Shown: piece after piece, positions 1-8,733 of the stretch
Layout: the number at the start of each line of letters is the position of its first letter
Numbering within the stretch: the first letter of the stretch is position 1
Source of the DNA: Cyclobacteriaceae bacterium
Lineage (GTDB): Bacteria; Bacteroidota; Bacteroidia; Cytophagales; Cyclobacteriaceae
Direction: 5' to 3'
DNA: 64,000 bases
Assembly: GCA_028285445.1 (NCBI GenBank)
Contig: JANQPQ010000002.1
Coordinates: 62,001-126,000, forward strand
Program-made: the position numbers and the translations under genes
The notes under the pieces: generated by a model
Databases searched by the model: none
Told to the model about the DNA's origin: nothing
What the model saw: only the letters and a program-made list of their open reading frames with translations

Positions 1-129
1 TATTCAATGGATGGAGCATTCATGATCGCACGGAAAAATCAAGTTGGAGAGCCATGCAGGAAAGGATTATCCCAGCCCTTAATTAACCAAATTGCATACG
101 AAATCTTCTCCGTAACAAGGGGCCAACAA

Positions 130-426
130 ATGATTCGCATAATATATAGCTGGAAAGTGGAGCCTGACAATCTGAAACTCTTTATTGAGACCTGGGAAAA
201 AACCACTAACCAAATTCACCGGGAAGTGGCCGGCGCCAGGGGTAGTTTCATGCTGCAGAGTAAGGAAAACCCACAAGAAATAAAAACGGTAGCGAGATGG
301 GATTCCCTGGAGGCCTGGAACACATTTTGGCAGGGCAGCACCACCAATCACATGAAAATAATGCATGAATTGGGCGAACGGATCTCGGTAGAAGTCTTTA
401 AAGAAATTGATGATTTTACGAAGTAA
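130..426 (+). CDS. ABM-like (antibiotic biosynthesis monooxygenase) domain protein
   Basis: A 98-residue protein with the length and pattern of a single ABM/dimeric alpha-beta barrel domain: an opening strand (MIRIIYSWKV), a helix with conserved acidic and aromatic residues, a central strand, and the closing part with DSLEAWNTFWQ. Such proteins act as small heme- or quinone-related oxygenases or as ligand-binding dimers; the substrate cannot be read from sequence. I chose the ATG at 130 because the 41 upstream in-frame codons look non-coding and the domain begins here. It converges on an AraC-type gene. Function is uncertain; the fold assignment is moderately sure. Confidence 0.6.
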   Translation: MIRIIYSWKVEPDNLKLFIETWEKTTNQIHREVAGARGSFMLQSKENPQEIKTVARWDSLEAWNTFWQGSTTNHMKIMHELGERISVEVFKEIDDFTK

Positions 427-576
427 GAGGTTTGAACAAGGCGCCATAAGTACAAAATGGTAGTCGATTTTGATACCGCAATTATCCTGCTACCCCTGCC
501 CCATCCCCACCCGCGGTAATTACCAATGCACAGTAACCTCCTTGCTATTAATGTGATTAATACTGCTTTGATATTG

Positions 577-1671
577 CTAAGAAATATTACTTGCCCGAAA
601 CTCAACTGGTGTTTTGCCAGTCCAGCGCTTGAATGACCTGATAAAGGCGCTAGCCTCATTATAACCTAAGTTATAAGCGATTTCCTTGATTAGGTACGTA
701 TTGTTAGCAACCATCTCCACCGCAAACTGTTTCTTAATTCCCTGCGATATTTCTTGAAAGGTTGATCCCTCATCGCTGAGGCGGCGTTGCAAGGTACGTA
801 CACTAAGATTAAGCATTCCTGCTACCTCTTGAATTGTTGTCAGGTGTCTGCCGCTGGAGATTATCATAGCCTGCTTAACGCTGTTCGTAATGCCATTTTT
901 ATCGTTTAGTTCCTGCAGGCGTCTCTGTGCATGCTCCACAAGTAAATTATGTAGCTCGTAGTCCGCAGCTACCACCTTTTGCGAAAGCTGATTGGTACTA
1001 AAGACCAGCGTACTTTGCCTGGAGGCAAACTGGAGGGGACACTTAAATATTCTCTGGTAGTCGGCAATATCCTCCGGCACTTTCCGGCGAAATGTTGCCA
1101 GCAAGGGTGTCACCTCTGCCAAAATCAGCCCTTTCAATTCTTTCAGGGTAAACACCATGGCTGATTCGATACCTTGGGTTATTGCTACATTGTAATTGTC
1201 GTCGGCCTGGGGGTGAGGTATAAACTGCACCTTGGTTTGCTCCTTAGCCTTAGTCACTTTTACAGCAAACGCTTCCGTTACAAGATTCATGAATTCACCT
1301 GCCTTTATAAGCGCAGATCCAACAGTGGGGCTACTTTGTACCAATTGACCTACAATGCCCATGGCAGTGAGGTTGTGATATTCCCCAATGTGAAGACCAA
1401 GCCTATTGTCATCCAGAAGTTTGATGGCGTTCTGCCAAAATGCATTGACTTGTCCAATGGTGAAACTATTTTCACTATCCTCAAGGTGTGAAATATCAAT
1501 CTCCGATAGGTGGCAAAGTCGCTCAACATCTGCCCCCTTAGACCTGGCATAATCAATGAGACTTAGTATGTATCGTCCGCTATACCTCAACTTATTTCTT
1601 TTGGTTCGAAAATAGCTAACACAGAGACTAATATAGCAGGTTGGCACCAAGTGGTAATCTTCTGGCACCAA
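577..1671 (-). CDS. AraC family transcriptional regulator (Arabinose_bd/OruR-like N-terminus)
   Basis: The protein has a long N-terminal sensing domain of the arabinose-binding-like type (around residues 30-220, with the typical RLGLHIGEYHNL segment) and a C-terminal AraC/XylS DNA-binding domain (about 265-362) with two helix-turn-helix units, LTTIQEVAGMLNLSVRTLQR and a second ending in YNEASAFIRSFKRWTG. This is the family of OruR-type regulators that normally control a neighbouring catabolic gene. The divergent membrane/SRPBCC/hydrolase run starting at 1732 is the natural target. The first Met (1671) gives about 28 extra residues that do not match the family and nearly overlaps the divergent gene, so a non-ATG start further in is possible. 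Confidence 0.8.
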   Translation of the reverse strand: MVPEDYHLVPTCYISLCVSYFRTKRNKLRYSGRYILSLIDYARSKGADVERLCHLSEIDISHLEDSENSFTIGQVNAFWQNAIKLLDDNRLGLHIGEYHNLTAMGIVGQLVQSSPTVGSALIKAGEFMNLVTEAFAVKVTKAKEQTKVQFIPHPQADDNYNVAITQGIESAMVFTLKELKGLILAEVTPLLATFRRKVPEDIADYQRIFKCPLQFASRQSTLVFSTNQLSQKVVAADYELHNLLVEHAQRRLQELNDKNGITNSVKQAMIISSGRHLTTIQEVAGMLNLSVRTLQRRLSDEGSTFQEISQGIKKQFAVEMVANNTYLIKEIAYNLGYNEASAFIRSFKRWTGKTPVEFRASNIS

Positions 1672-1731
1672 AAGGCAATTCGAATCCTTAAGTCAGCCCT
1701 AGCTTTGTTTCACAAACAATTAAGATCGAAT

Positions 1732-2118
1732 ATGGAAAATGAAAGAATGCTAAGAAATGCACTGAAGGCCAACGTCATATTTTCCATGCTATCGGCAATA
1801 GCGGCCTTGGCGTTGAGTAATTCAATAAGCTCCTTCATGGAGCTTGCCAATGGAAACGCCATGGCCTTTAGTCTGCAACTCTTCGTATTTGCCGGCTTTG
1901 TACTTTTTAATGCCCTAAGAAAAGGAGTATCGTCGGTAATGATCTACATCATTATTGGCCTAGATGTTTTATTTATAATTGGCTCGTTTCTCAGAATTGC
2001 AATAGAACCCCTCTCCACGGGAGGCATTGTTCTCATCCTGGTATCCTCGGCAGTGGTAGCCACCTTGGCTTATTTGCAATTCAAAGGCTTACGAGTGGTA
2101 AGGGCCTCAGCCAATTAA
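1732..2118 (+). CDS. small four-helix membrane protein
   Basis: A 128-residue hydrophobic protein with four predicted membrane segments (roughly 14-32, 42-60, 68-90 and 98-118) and short charged loops. I recognise no catalytic motif and give no function. The ATG at 1732 was chosen because the longer frame from 1651 adds a charged, non-hydrophobic extension that overlaps the 5' end of the divergent AraC gene. It is followed after 5 bases by an SRPBCC gene and then by a PAF-acetylhydrolase-like gene, so the three are probably one transcript controlled by the AraC regulator. Confidence 0.65.
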   Translation: MENERMLRNALKANVIFSMLSAIAALALSNSISSFMELANGNAMAFSLQLFVFAGFVLFNALRKGVSSVMIYIIIGLDVLFIIGSFLRIAIEPLSTGGIVLILVSSAVVATLAYLQFKGLRVVRASAN

Positions 2119-2123
2119 AGCAA

Positions 2124-2672
2124 ATGAACGTGAAGACAAAAAAGATGCTTGGTGTCATTTTAGTGGCCATTTTACTCTTAACTGCATTTGCCTTTACCAA
2201 TCCTGGAAAAGACAAACATGTCAATGTACGCATAGTAGAAGCTCCTGACTCGGTTGTTTGGAATGTGATCTCTGATGTAGCTAACTACCATCAGTATGCA
2301 GACGGTCTTACAGATCTTAACATTATCTCTGGCAGCGGCGAAGGCATGGTAAGGTCTTGTGCCACGACAGACGGCCTCTGGACTGAAACCTGTACCCTTT
2401 GGAAGCCGGGCGAACAATATACCTTTGTCGTGGACACGCAAGCCGACGACTACCCCTTTCCATTCAAAGAATTAGAGGCCAATTGGCTGGTAGAAAAAGT
2501 CGATGAAAGGTCGTCAAGGATCGTACTCACCTTTCAATACCGGTTTAACTATCGTTGGATGCAATGGGGATTCGCTAGCGCTACACACAAACATCTTGAT
2601 AAAGGAAACAAAGTTTTACTTGATAATTGGGCTGAAGAGATTCGCACCAGAATGATAAATTACATCAAGTAA
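2124..2672 (+). CDS. SRPBCC (polyketide cyclase/START-like) family protein with membrane anchor
   Basis: A 182-residue protein beginning with a hydrophobic segment (LGVILVAILLLTAFAF) that acts as signal anchor, followed by a SRPBCC ligand-binding domain. The diagnostic opening is present: a strand with HVNVRIVEAPDSVVWNVISDVANYHQYADG, abbreviated here to its core APDSVVWNVISDVANY, which is the START-like cavity entry. Such domains bind hydrophobic ligands; the ligand is unknown. It is 5 bases after the membrane protein gene and 15 before the hydrolase gene, which suggests one operon acting on a lipid-like compound. Confidence 0.7.
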   Translation: MNVKTKKMLGVILVAILLLTAFAFTNPGKDKHVNVRIVEAPDSVVWNVISDVANYHQYADGLTDLNIISGSGEGMVRSCATTDGLWTETCTLWKPGEQYTFVVDTQADDYPFPFKELEANWLVEKVDERSSRIVLTFQYRFNYRWMQWGFASATHKHLDKGNKVLLDNWAEEIRTRMINYIK

Positions 2673-2687
2673 CTCCCAACGCCGTAA

Positions 2688-4211
2688 ATGAGAGCTTTTG
2701 AAGTTATACTACTAATTACTCTGCTGCTTTCACTTCTTGCGTTACTGATTCGGCCAATATTTCGACTAAGGAGCAATTGGGCACCGGCAGCAATCTCGTT
2801 GGTTGCAGTAGTTTTTCACCTGGTATTGGAAGGTGCCAGGTGGCAGCTCTATCCGGCCTATGCCATTTTGGGATTACTGAGTTCCTGGTGGATTTGGTTT
2901 CTGATTTCAGGAAGAAATCAATACAGTGGTCAGGGGGACAAATCAAACCGGCTCCTGCGAATCGTGAGGATAGTCGCTATAAGTTTTGCCATGATTCTCA
3001 CGATCAGTTGCATGATGCTGGCTCATCTGATACCGGTATTTGCTTTCCCGGAACCTACTGGGGAATACAGCGTGGGCAGCACCTACCTGCACCTTATTGA
3101 TGAATCCAGAGAAGAGCTATTTACCAACGATTCCACAGACTATAGGGCGGTATTTGCCCAAGTATGGTATCCAACGAATTCGATAAAGGAAGCCAATCCG
3201 AGCTATTGGGGCAACATCTCAGAATCTTCCCGGATGCTAAGTGGTATGTTTGGGTTACCGCCATTTGTATTTAGCCACTTGTCGCTGGTTGAAGCTAATC
3301 ACATCATAGATGCACCAATAAGTGGCAAACTTCAAAAATATCCGGTGATCATTTTCCAGCATGGATATACCTTCTGGATTCAGCAAAACACGCCTTTAAT
3401 GGAACACCTGGCAAGCAATGGCTACATTGTGGTTAGTGTTGGTCATGCATTTGAGACAGCCTATTTTCTTGATGAGCATGGGCATACACTACCATTCGAT
3501 TGGGATCATTGGAAAGTACAATTAAACTGGAAAGAATACCTCGACCCTGACATTAACAGCATTTACCGCCGGCGATCTAAAATATCTGATATCGATTCCG
3601 CTACCCAGTTGGAGTATGAATACCTGCAAACGCAGCCCGCAACTCAACAAAGCACCAGGATGTGGGCGCAGGATGCTTCCTTTGTAATTGATGAGCTTGA
3701 AGGGCTACAAGCCAGCCATAAAATTCTGGCTAACAAAATGGAACTTGGCAAACTCGGCGCTTTGGGGATGTCATTTGGTGCTTCGGCTACGGGCCAGCTT
3801 TGCGTAATAGACAACAGAATCAAGGCGGGAATCAGCTTAGATGGCACCCAATCAGGAGATGTAATACAAACCGATCTGGCACTACCCTATATGTTTATTG
3901 AAAACGCCACCAATACCGGAGGCAATCGACTCTACTTCCACCGGGCAAAGAATGAAGCTTACTACTTGCAGGTAGCAAATACCAACCACCTTAACTTCAG
4001 TGACTTTGGCTACTTCTCTCCTCTTTTTCGTGATATCGGTTTGATAGGAAGTATTGACCAAAATCGCATGAATCAGGTTCTCAACTCTTACGTGTTATCC
4101 TTCTTCAATAAGCATTTGTTTGACCGGGAAAGTGTGCTTCTCAGGGGACCTTCCTCTGATTTTCCAGAAGTTACTATTGAAGCAAAGCAGGGAAACAATA
4201 CAGATCAGTAA
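2688..4211 (+). CDS. membrane-anchored alpha/beta hydrolase, PAF-acetylhydrolase-like
   Basis: A 507-residue protein with about four N-terminal membrane helices (residues 5-125) and a large alpha/beta hydrolase domain outside them. The oxyanion segment is VIIFQHGYTFW, the nucleophile elbow is LGMSFGAS (Ser near residue 360), and the C-terminal His sits in NHLNFSDF, a pattern close to platelet-activating factor acetylhydrolase II and other dienelactone-hydrolase-like lipases. It probably hydrolyses an ester, perhaps a lipid, at the periplasmic face. Substrate is not shown by the sequence. Last large gene of the 1732-4211 run. Confidence 0.72.
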   Translation: MRAFEVILLITLLLSLLALLIRPIFRLRSNWAPAAISLVAVVFHLVLEGARWQLYPAYAILGLLSSWWIWFLISGRNQYSGQGDKSNRLLRIVRIVAISFAMILTISCMMLAHLIPVFAFPEPTGEYSVGSTYLHLIDESREELFTNDSTDYRAVFAQVWYPTNSIKEANPSYWGNISESSRMLSGMFGLPPFVFSHLSLVEANHIIDAPISGKLQKYPVIIFQHGYTFWIQQNTPLMEHLASNGYIVVSVGHAFETAYFLDEHGHTLPFDWDHWKVQLNWKEYLDPDINSIYRRRSKISDIDSATQLEYEYLQTQPATQQSTRMWAQDASFVIDELEGLQASHKILANKMELGKLGALGMSFGASATGQLCVIDNRIKAGISLDGTQSGDVIQTDLALPYMFIENATNTGGNRLYFHRAKNEAYYLQVANTNHLNFSDFGYFSPLFRDIGLIGSIDQNRMNQVLNSYVLSFFNKHLFDRESVLLRGPSSDFPEVTIEAKQGNNTDQ

Positions 4212-4235
4212 TTAAGATTTCAGAATCAGATTCCA

Positions 4236-4412
4236 GTGCGATTGAGTAAAACCCAAAACGCTTTACTATTTGTAATCACCATGCTCTTCCTTGGTTGGAT
4301 ATCAATTTCATTATTGGATTATGAATTTGATAAGCATGAGATTCTTGTATCGATGACATTTCTTAGCATTCAGTGCATCATCCTAATTTTTGGGGTCAGA
4401 AATAGACGATAA
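4236..4412 (+). CDS. possible small two-helix membrane protein (GTG start)
   Basis: An open frame of 58 codons with a GTG start, 24 bases after the hydrolase stop. It encodes two hydrophobic stretches (ALLFVITMLFLGWISISLL and MTFLSIQCIILIFGV) separated by a charged loop (DYEFDKHE) and ends in basic residues (RNRR), which fits a small membrane hairpin oriented by the positive-inside rule. TTG at 4242 is an alternative start. I recognise no family. Coding is suggested only by composition and position; the remaining sequence to the next gene at 4525 shows nothing recognisable. Confidence 0.35.
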   Translation: MRLSKTQNALLFVITMLFLGWISISLLDYEFDKHEILVSMTFLSIQCIILIFGVRNRR

Positions 4413-4524
4413 TATGAATTGCCAATGCTTGCTCCGGGTATTATCTTCTCCTTCGCCGTTTAGCGGGAATTTGACCTGCAGCTAAAAAATCCTAGATTAC
4501 TGCTAGAAATGCCTGCCAAAAAGA

Positions 4525-5304
4525 ATGCAAAGAACTTTTCCTGCAATTAGCAAGTCTTTGGTGCTTTTGCTTGCGGCCTGCCTTTTAGTTCTGCCTGCTT
4601 CTAGCCAAGATAGACCAGAAAAGCGGCGGCTGTTTATTGCGGGTGGTGCTATGCCAGATTCACTGTACATGGAATTCGCTGCACTAGCGGGCCCTGACGT
4701 GAAACTGGTGGTAATTCCAACCGCCTCCAGCCGCGAGCCCAATATCCAGAGGATAAAGGACAGCTGGAATTCCCGTGGCATTCAGCATGTTCAAATTCTC
4801 CATACCAGGGATCGCGATAGTTCCCTGGCGCCAGGATTTGCCGACCCCTTGAAATCTGCTACCGCCGTTTGGATAAGCGGTGGGTCACAGTACAGAATTG
4901 CCGATGCATACCTTGGTACCCCAGTCGAGGAGGAGCTGTTCAAACTATTAGAACGTGGCGGCATCATTGGGGGCAGTTCAGCTGGTGCAGCCATTCAAAC
5001 GAAAGTAATGATTAGGGGCGGCAACCCTGAGCCCGAAATGGCCACAGGTCTTGATCTGTTACCGGGAGCTATTGTCGATCAACATTTCCTTAAAAGAAAC
5101 CGATTGGCAAGGTTAATTGCGGCAATTCGGGCAAATCCTGAATTAGTAGGCTATGGTATTGATGAAGCCACGGCCATTGTCGTCTCAGGGGATGAATACA
5201 AAGTAATCGGAGAGTCGTATGTACTGCGCATCGAGCTGGTTGATGGAAAGATCAAAATTGATGCTTTTGAGAATGGGGAGGTGATACCCACTAGGTCTAA
5301 CTGA
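4525..5304 (+). CDS. secreted cyanophycinase-like serine peptidase (family S51)
   Basis: A 259-residue protein with a Sec signal peptide (hydrophobic SLVLLLAACLLVLPASS, cleavage near residue 28). The mature part matches the peptidase S51/cyanophycinase fold: LFIAGGA opening, VVIPTASS, the WISGGSQYRI segment, and the nucleophile turn GGSSAGAA with Ser152, followed by DQHF near residue 192 carrying the likely catalytic His. Enzymes of this family cleave cyanophycin or Asp-Xaa/isoaspartyl dipeptides; the secreted form suggests scavenging of external peptides. It converges with the permease gene 2 bases downstream, and no terminator hairpin is visible between them. Confidence 0.82.
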   Translation: MQRTFPAISKSLVLLLAACLLVLPASSQDRPEKRRLFIAGGAMPDSLYMEFAALAGPDVKLVVIPTASSREPNIQRIKDSWNSRGIQHVQILHTRDRDSSLAPGFADPLKSATAVWISGGSQYRIADAYLGTPVEEELFKLLERGGIIGGSSAGAAIQTKVMIRGGNPEPEMATGLDLLPGAIVDQHFLKRNRLARLIAAIRANPELVGYGIDEATAIVVSGDEYKVIGESYVLRIELVDGKIKIDAFENGEVIPTRSN

Positions 5305-5306
5305 CT

Positions 5307-7949
5307 CTACTCCTGCCTTAGCGAATCAATCGGATTACCCAGTGCTGCTTTAATAGTCTGATAACTAATAGCGATACACACCGTCAAGCCCACCGCCAGT
5401 ACGCATATAACATAAACCCACGGACTAAAACCAATACGATCGGCAAAACTCTGTAACCAGTAATCTGTGGCCAGGTAAGCCAGAGGAACAGAAATTAATA
5501 CAGCAGCCAGAATCAAACGAAGGGTATCACTAGACATAATCCTAACCAAGGTAGCTATACTAGCACCCAACGTCTTTCTGATCCCAATCTCTTTTTTTCG
5601 CGCTGAAGTAGTATGGGTTATAAGACCTAGCAATCCCAGGCAGGCAACAAATATCGACAGACCAGCAAACACTACCAGGATTCTGGCTGTACTGGTTTCC
5701 GAATTATAAATACGCTGGTACTCTTCGTCAAAAAAGAAATATTGAATTGGTTTATGATTAGTATGTCTGCCCCAAATATCCTCAACAAATGAAATTGTGG
5801 ACCTAATGTCTGAGTTCCCAGCTACTTTAACACTGATAAAGCCATCGTTATTCGCTGGTGCCAATTCAATAGAAACCGGCGCTATAACATTATGCAATGA
5901 CTGAATGTTGTAGTCCTTAACTACACCGATTATGGTAATAACTCTCCCCTTCTTAAAAGCCGATGTAAGGGGCTTACCAATGGGGTCGTCAAATCCCAGG
6001 GCATTGGCGGCGGTTTCATTTAATACCACAGCGTTGGAGTCAAGTCTGTGCTCTTTCGAAAAAAAGCGCCCTGAGACCAATTCCAGGCCTAGTAAGTCTA
6101 AATGCTCATAAGTAACCTGGTTGTTGAAAAACAAAAAAGTTTCTGCATCAGTTTGCCTGCGATATGATCGAATGGCATAGGGCTTACCTGGTATTGTTTC
6201 AGAATTTCCTATTTCAACAATGTTTGAGCTTTGCCTTAACTCTTCCTTAAATGCATCTAAGTTATCCTGCAGCCAGTCTGGGCGCTCCAGCACCACCATT
6301 TGGTCCCGATCAAAGCCAAGATTTCTGGTTAGCATAAAATCAATTTGCCGGTATATTACAACCGTGCCAATGATTATGACCAGGGAAGCAGTGAATTGCA
6401 ACGTTACAAGTAGGCTTCGCAGCCAACCAGACTTTGACTGCGAGCCACGATGTCCTTTCATCACCTCAGTGGGTTTGTACGATGACAGGGCAAAGGCAGG
6501 ATAGCTTCCCGCCAAGAAGCCAACGAATACGGCAAAAGCTAACATCAGCAGCCAAACTAAATGACTGGAAGTAAGGTCGTAGGCGATCTGTCTACCAATC
6601 AGTTCAACGAAAAACGGCTTTAGTAATACTACCATAAAGGCCGCAATGAAAGTGGCGATGAAGGAAACAAGAACCGATTCAGCTATGAATTGATAGATCA
6701 AGCCTCTTCTGCTTGATCCTATTGTTTTTCGAATGGCTACTTCCTTTGCTCGAGTCGAGGAATGTGCAGTGGCCAGGTTCACGAAGTTGAAGATAGCGAT
6801 GAATAGTAGTATCAGGCCGATAACACTGTAGATATAGATGTAGGTAATGTTGCCTCCAGGTTCCAGTTCACCGCTGAATACCGAACGCAGATGAATATCA
6901 GCAATCGGCATTAAGGCATATCCCACGGAATTGCCAGCTGCTTCCCACTCCTTTATCCTTAACCCAGTGTAATATTCAATCTGCGGAGCCATGTAGTCAT
7001 AGAAGACTTTTTGCATTTTCTTCGCCAAATTCTCAGGGTCAGTTTTAGGGTCTAGCTCCACATAAACATGTTGATCACCCCCAATCCAATGATCGCGATT
7101 CCAGGCAGCATTACTAATAATTGATCCCATCATATCAAACTTTATATGGGAGTTGGCAGGAATATCCTTAACAATTCCTGTGATTTCGTAAACAATACTG
7201 TCATCATCTACAGTAAGTTGTTTTCCCATAGGATCATCATCCCCGAAATATTTCCTGGCGTAGGATTGGGAAAGGACCATAGCATTTGGTGCTGCCAAAG
7301 CCGTTTTCGGATTTCCCTGCATTAATTCGAATTTGAAAACTTCGAAGAAGGCGGAATCAGCAAACAAAACGTCATTCTCACTAATCTTCATATTCCCCCT
7401 ACCAATCAACAGGGAGTTGGCTTTCAGAAATCTGGTAGCCTGTAATACTTCAGGGTAGTTAGCTAGCAGCGTTTTTGCCAAGGGTGCCGAGGTAGTTGCA
7501 TCGTTGTTAGCTTCTCCTCGGATGATAGCTTTTGTATTGGCTCGGTAAATATTCTCATGGTTAGCATGAAACCGATCATAGCTAAGTTCATTCGCCACAT
7601 AAAGGGCAATGAAAGTAAAACTGGCTATGCCTATGGCCAGACCACCTGTGTTAATGGCGAAATAGGCTTTGTGTTTTAGTAAATTTCTTAGTGCAGTAAA
7701 ATAGTAGTTCTTGAGCATTGCTACTGGAATTGAGTTCTTGGGAAATTTTGAGTTTGAATTTTTGATATTTGACCTTCTGAAAAACCTGAGGATATCCCAT
7801 ATATACTGCAGAGAGGCACGGATTCTGCCATGTTCCTCCAACCTTTCGTAAAACAATTCAAGGGCATCACCTTCTATTTCATTCAGAAGTTCAGGCTTGC
7901 AATACCACTGCAAGAAGCGAGACGCCCACCTTGGAGGTTGGTTGCTCAT
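5307..7949 (-). CDS. orphan ABC-type FtsX/MacB-like permease (PadR-linked, copy 1)
   Basis: An 880-residue protein. Residues 1-75 form the cytoplasmic prefix domain seen in Bacteroidota permeases (WYCKPELLNEIEGDALELF). Then come the first membrane helix (about 95-120), a MacB-type periplasmic domain, an FtsX membrane block with the signature VAIRKTIGSSRRG, a second periplasmic domain and a C-terminal FtsX block with EIGIRKTLGAS. MacB-like permeases transmit ATPase motion to export peptides, lipoproteins or drugs, but no ATPase gene is adjacent, so the partner must be encoded elsewhere or the protein works differently. The start overlaps the PadR gene stop by 4 bases (ATGA), so the pair is translationally coupled. 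Confidence 0.88.
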   Translation of the reverse strand: MSNQPPRWASRFLQWYCKPELLNEIEGDALELFYERLEEHGRIRASLQYIWDILRFFRRSNIKNSNSKFPKNSIPVAMLKNYYFTALRNLLKHKAYFAINTGGLAIGIASFTFIALYVANELSYDRFHANHENIYRANTKAIIRGEANNDATTSAPLAKTLLANYPEVLQATRFLKANSLLIGRGNMKISENDVLFADSAFFEVFKFELMQGNPKTALAAPNAMVLSQSYARKYFGDDDPMGKQLTVDDDSIVYEITGIVKDIPANSHIKFDMMGSIISNAAWNRDHWIGGDQHVYVELDPKTDPENLAKKMQKVFYDYMAPQIEYYTGLRIKEWEAAGNSVGYALMPIADIHLRSVFSGELEPGGNITYIYIYSVIGLILLFIAIFNFVNLATAHSSTRAKEVAIRKTIGSSRRGLIYQFIAESVLVSFIATFIAAFMVVLLKPFFVELIGRQIAYDLTSSHLVWLLMLAFAVFVGFLAGSYPAFALSSYKPTEVMKGHRGSQSKSGWLRSLLVTLQFTASLVIIIGTVVIYRQIDFMLTRNLGFDRDQMVVLERPDWLQDNLDAFKEELRQSSNIVEIGNSETIPGKPYAIRSYRRQTDAETFLFFNNQVTYEHLDLLGLELVSGRFFSKEHRLDSNAVVLNETAANALGFDDPIGKPLTSAFKKGRVITIIGVVKDYNIQSLHNVIAPVSIELAPANNDGFISVKVAGNSDIRSTISFVEDIWGRHTNHKPIQYFFFDEEYQRIYNSETSTARILVVFAGLSIFVACLGLLGLITHTTSARKKEIGIRKTLGASIATLVRIMSSDTLRLILAAVLISVPLAYLATDYWLQSFADRIGFSPWVYVICVLAVGLTVCIAISYQTIKAALGNPIDSLRQE

Positions 7950-8287
7950 TTCGACCAGTTAAGATTGAAGTTGGGTACCTTCCTGTAAAGCTGCAGCTTT
8001 AGGTTCATTACCTCTTCTAAAGTGCTTTTTCCAGTTTCGGTTAGCTCGAAGAAGCGCTTGCTTCTGCCTCCCCGCATCTGAGTAGCACCTCCCACCCTTG
8101 ATTTTAACAGCCCTTTGCGCTCTAGTCTTTTAAGCCCTTCATGAATGGCACTGATGTTGGCATTGCGCTTTGTTTCGCTGGCTATATATTTCATTACCGA
8201 AACTCCATACGCATCATCTAATAAAGATGCTACCGCCAGCAAGATCAGTTCTTCGAATTCCCCGAGGTGACTTCCTTTAGATTTCAT
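7946..8287 (-). CDS. PadR family transcriptional regulator (copy 1)
   Basis: A 113-residue PadR winged-helix protein. It has the opening FEELILLAVASLLDDAYGVSV, of which LILLAVASLLDDAYG is diagnostic, a recognition helix in NISAIHEGLKRLERKGLL, and the wing with arginine- and glycine-rich residues (MRGGRSKRFFELTETG). PadR proteins are usually ligand- or phospho-relieved repressors. It heads a two-gene unit with the permease behind it, and a perfect 10-bp inverted repeat lies in its promoter region (8291-8334), so autoregulation is likely. Confidence 0.9.
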   Translation of the reverse strand: MKSKGSHLGEFEELILLAVASLLDDAYGVSVMKYIASETKRNANISAIHEGLKRLERKGLLKSRVGGATQMRGGRSKRFFELTETGKSTLEEVMNLKLQLYRKVPNFNLNWSK

Positions 8288-8290
8288 TAG

Positions 8291-8334
8291 TTATGCAAAC
8301 GTGAATTAAATATATATGTTTCATGTTTGCATAA
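8291..8334. promoter_or_regulatory. inverted-repeat operator and promoter of padR copy 1
   Basis: Two perfect 10-bp arms, TTATGCAAAC (8291-8300) and GTTTGCATAA (8325-8334), flank a minus-strand TATATTTA (8307-8314) that matches the Bacteroidota -7 box TAnnTTTG at five of six positions. An operator pair bracketing the promoter just upstream of padR is the arrangement expected for autorepression. Binding by this PadR is inferred. Confidence 0.6.
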
Positions 8335-8358
8335 TAAATGGTTAATGACCGAGAAGTA

Positions 8359-8727
8359 TTAGGATGACATGCGATAAACCGTTCCGGTGAATGACGCTAC
8401 TACCTGCTGGTTAGTTTCGACAAGAATATGATAGGTAGCAAGCGTTTTGCCCAGGTGAGTTTCGGTGGCAGAAGCCATAACGGTGTCACCAGCTTTTACT
8501 GCCCGATGAAATTGCATGCTGGTGGTAACTCCTACCGCATCTACACCGTGGCTATTTGATGCCAGTTCAAAGGCCACATCTGCCAAACTATAGATTAAGC
8601 CGCCATGTACATAGCCCAGGATATTAGTGTGGTAGTCTTTTGTCTGCACTTTTACCTCTGCCGTTCCAGGCGAGACTTCCACCTCTTCAATTCCAATATG
8701 TTCCGCAAATGGATTTTCCCTCGTCAT
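8359..8727 (-). CDS. PaaI-type hotdog-fold thioesterase
   Basis: A 122-residue single hotdog domain. The family helix HGGLIYSLADVAFELA is intact; its Gly-Gly turn and the acidic residue one turn later are the PaaI-type catalytic elements for acyl-CoA hydrolysis. The N-terminal NPFAEHIGIEEVEVSPG and the strand TTSMQFHRAVKAGD also fit the family. The acyl group is not predictable. It follows the DUF885-like lipoprotein gene by 6 bases and is probably co-transcribed with it. Confidence 0.85.
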   Translation of the reverse strand: MTRENPFAEHIGIEEVEVSPGTAEVKVQTKDYHTNILGYVHGGLIYSLADVAFELASNSHGVDAVGVTTSMQFHRAVKAGDTVMASATETHLGKTLATYHILVETNQQVVASFTGTVYRMSS

Positions 8728-8733
8728 ACTACT

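Noticed and set aside
7-129. N-terminal extension of the ABM-like gene to position 7
   Set aside because: The extra residues do not resemble the domain, and the domain begins exactly at the internal ATG at 130.
515-524. GGTAATTACC palindrome between the ABM-like and AraC genes
   Set aside because: It lies between convergent 3' ends, has no T-run and no promoter nearby; a 10-bp palindrome of this kind can occur by chance.
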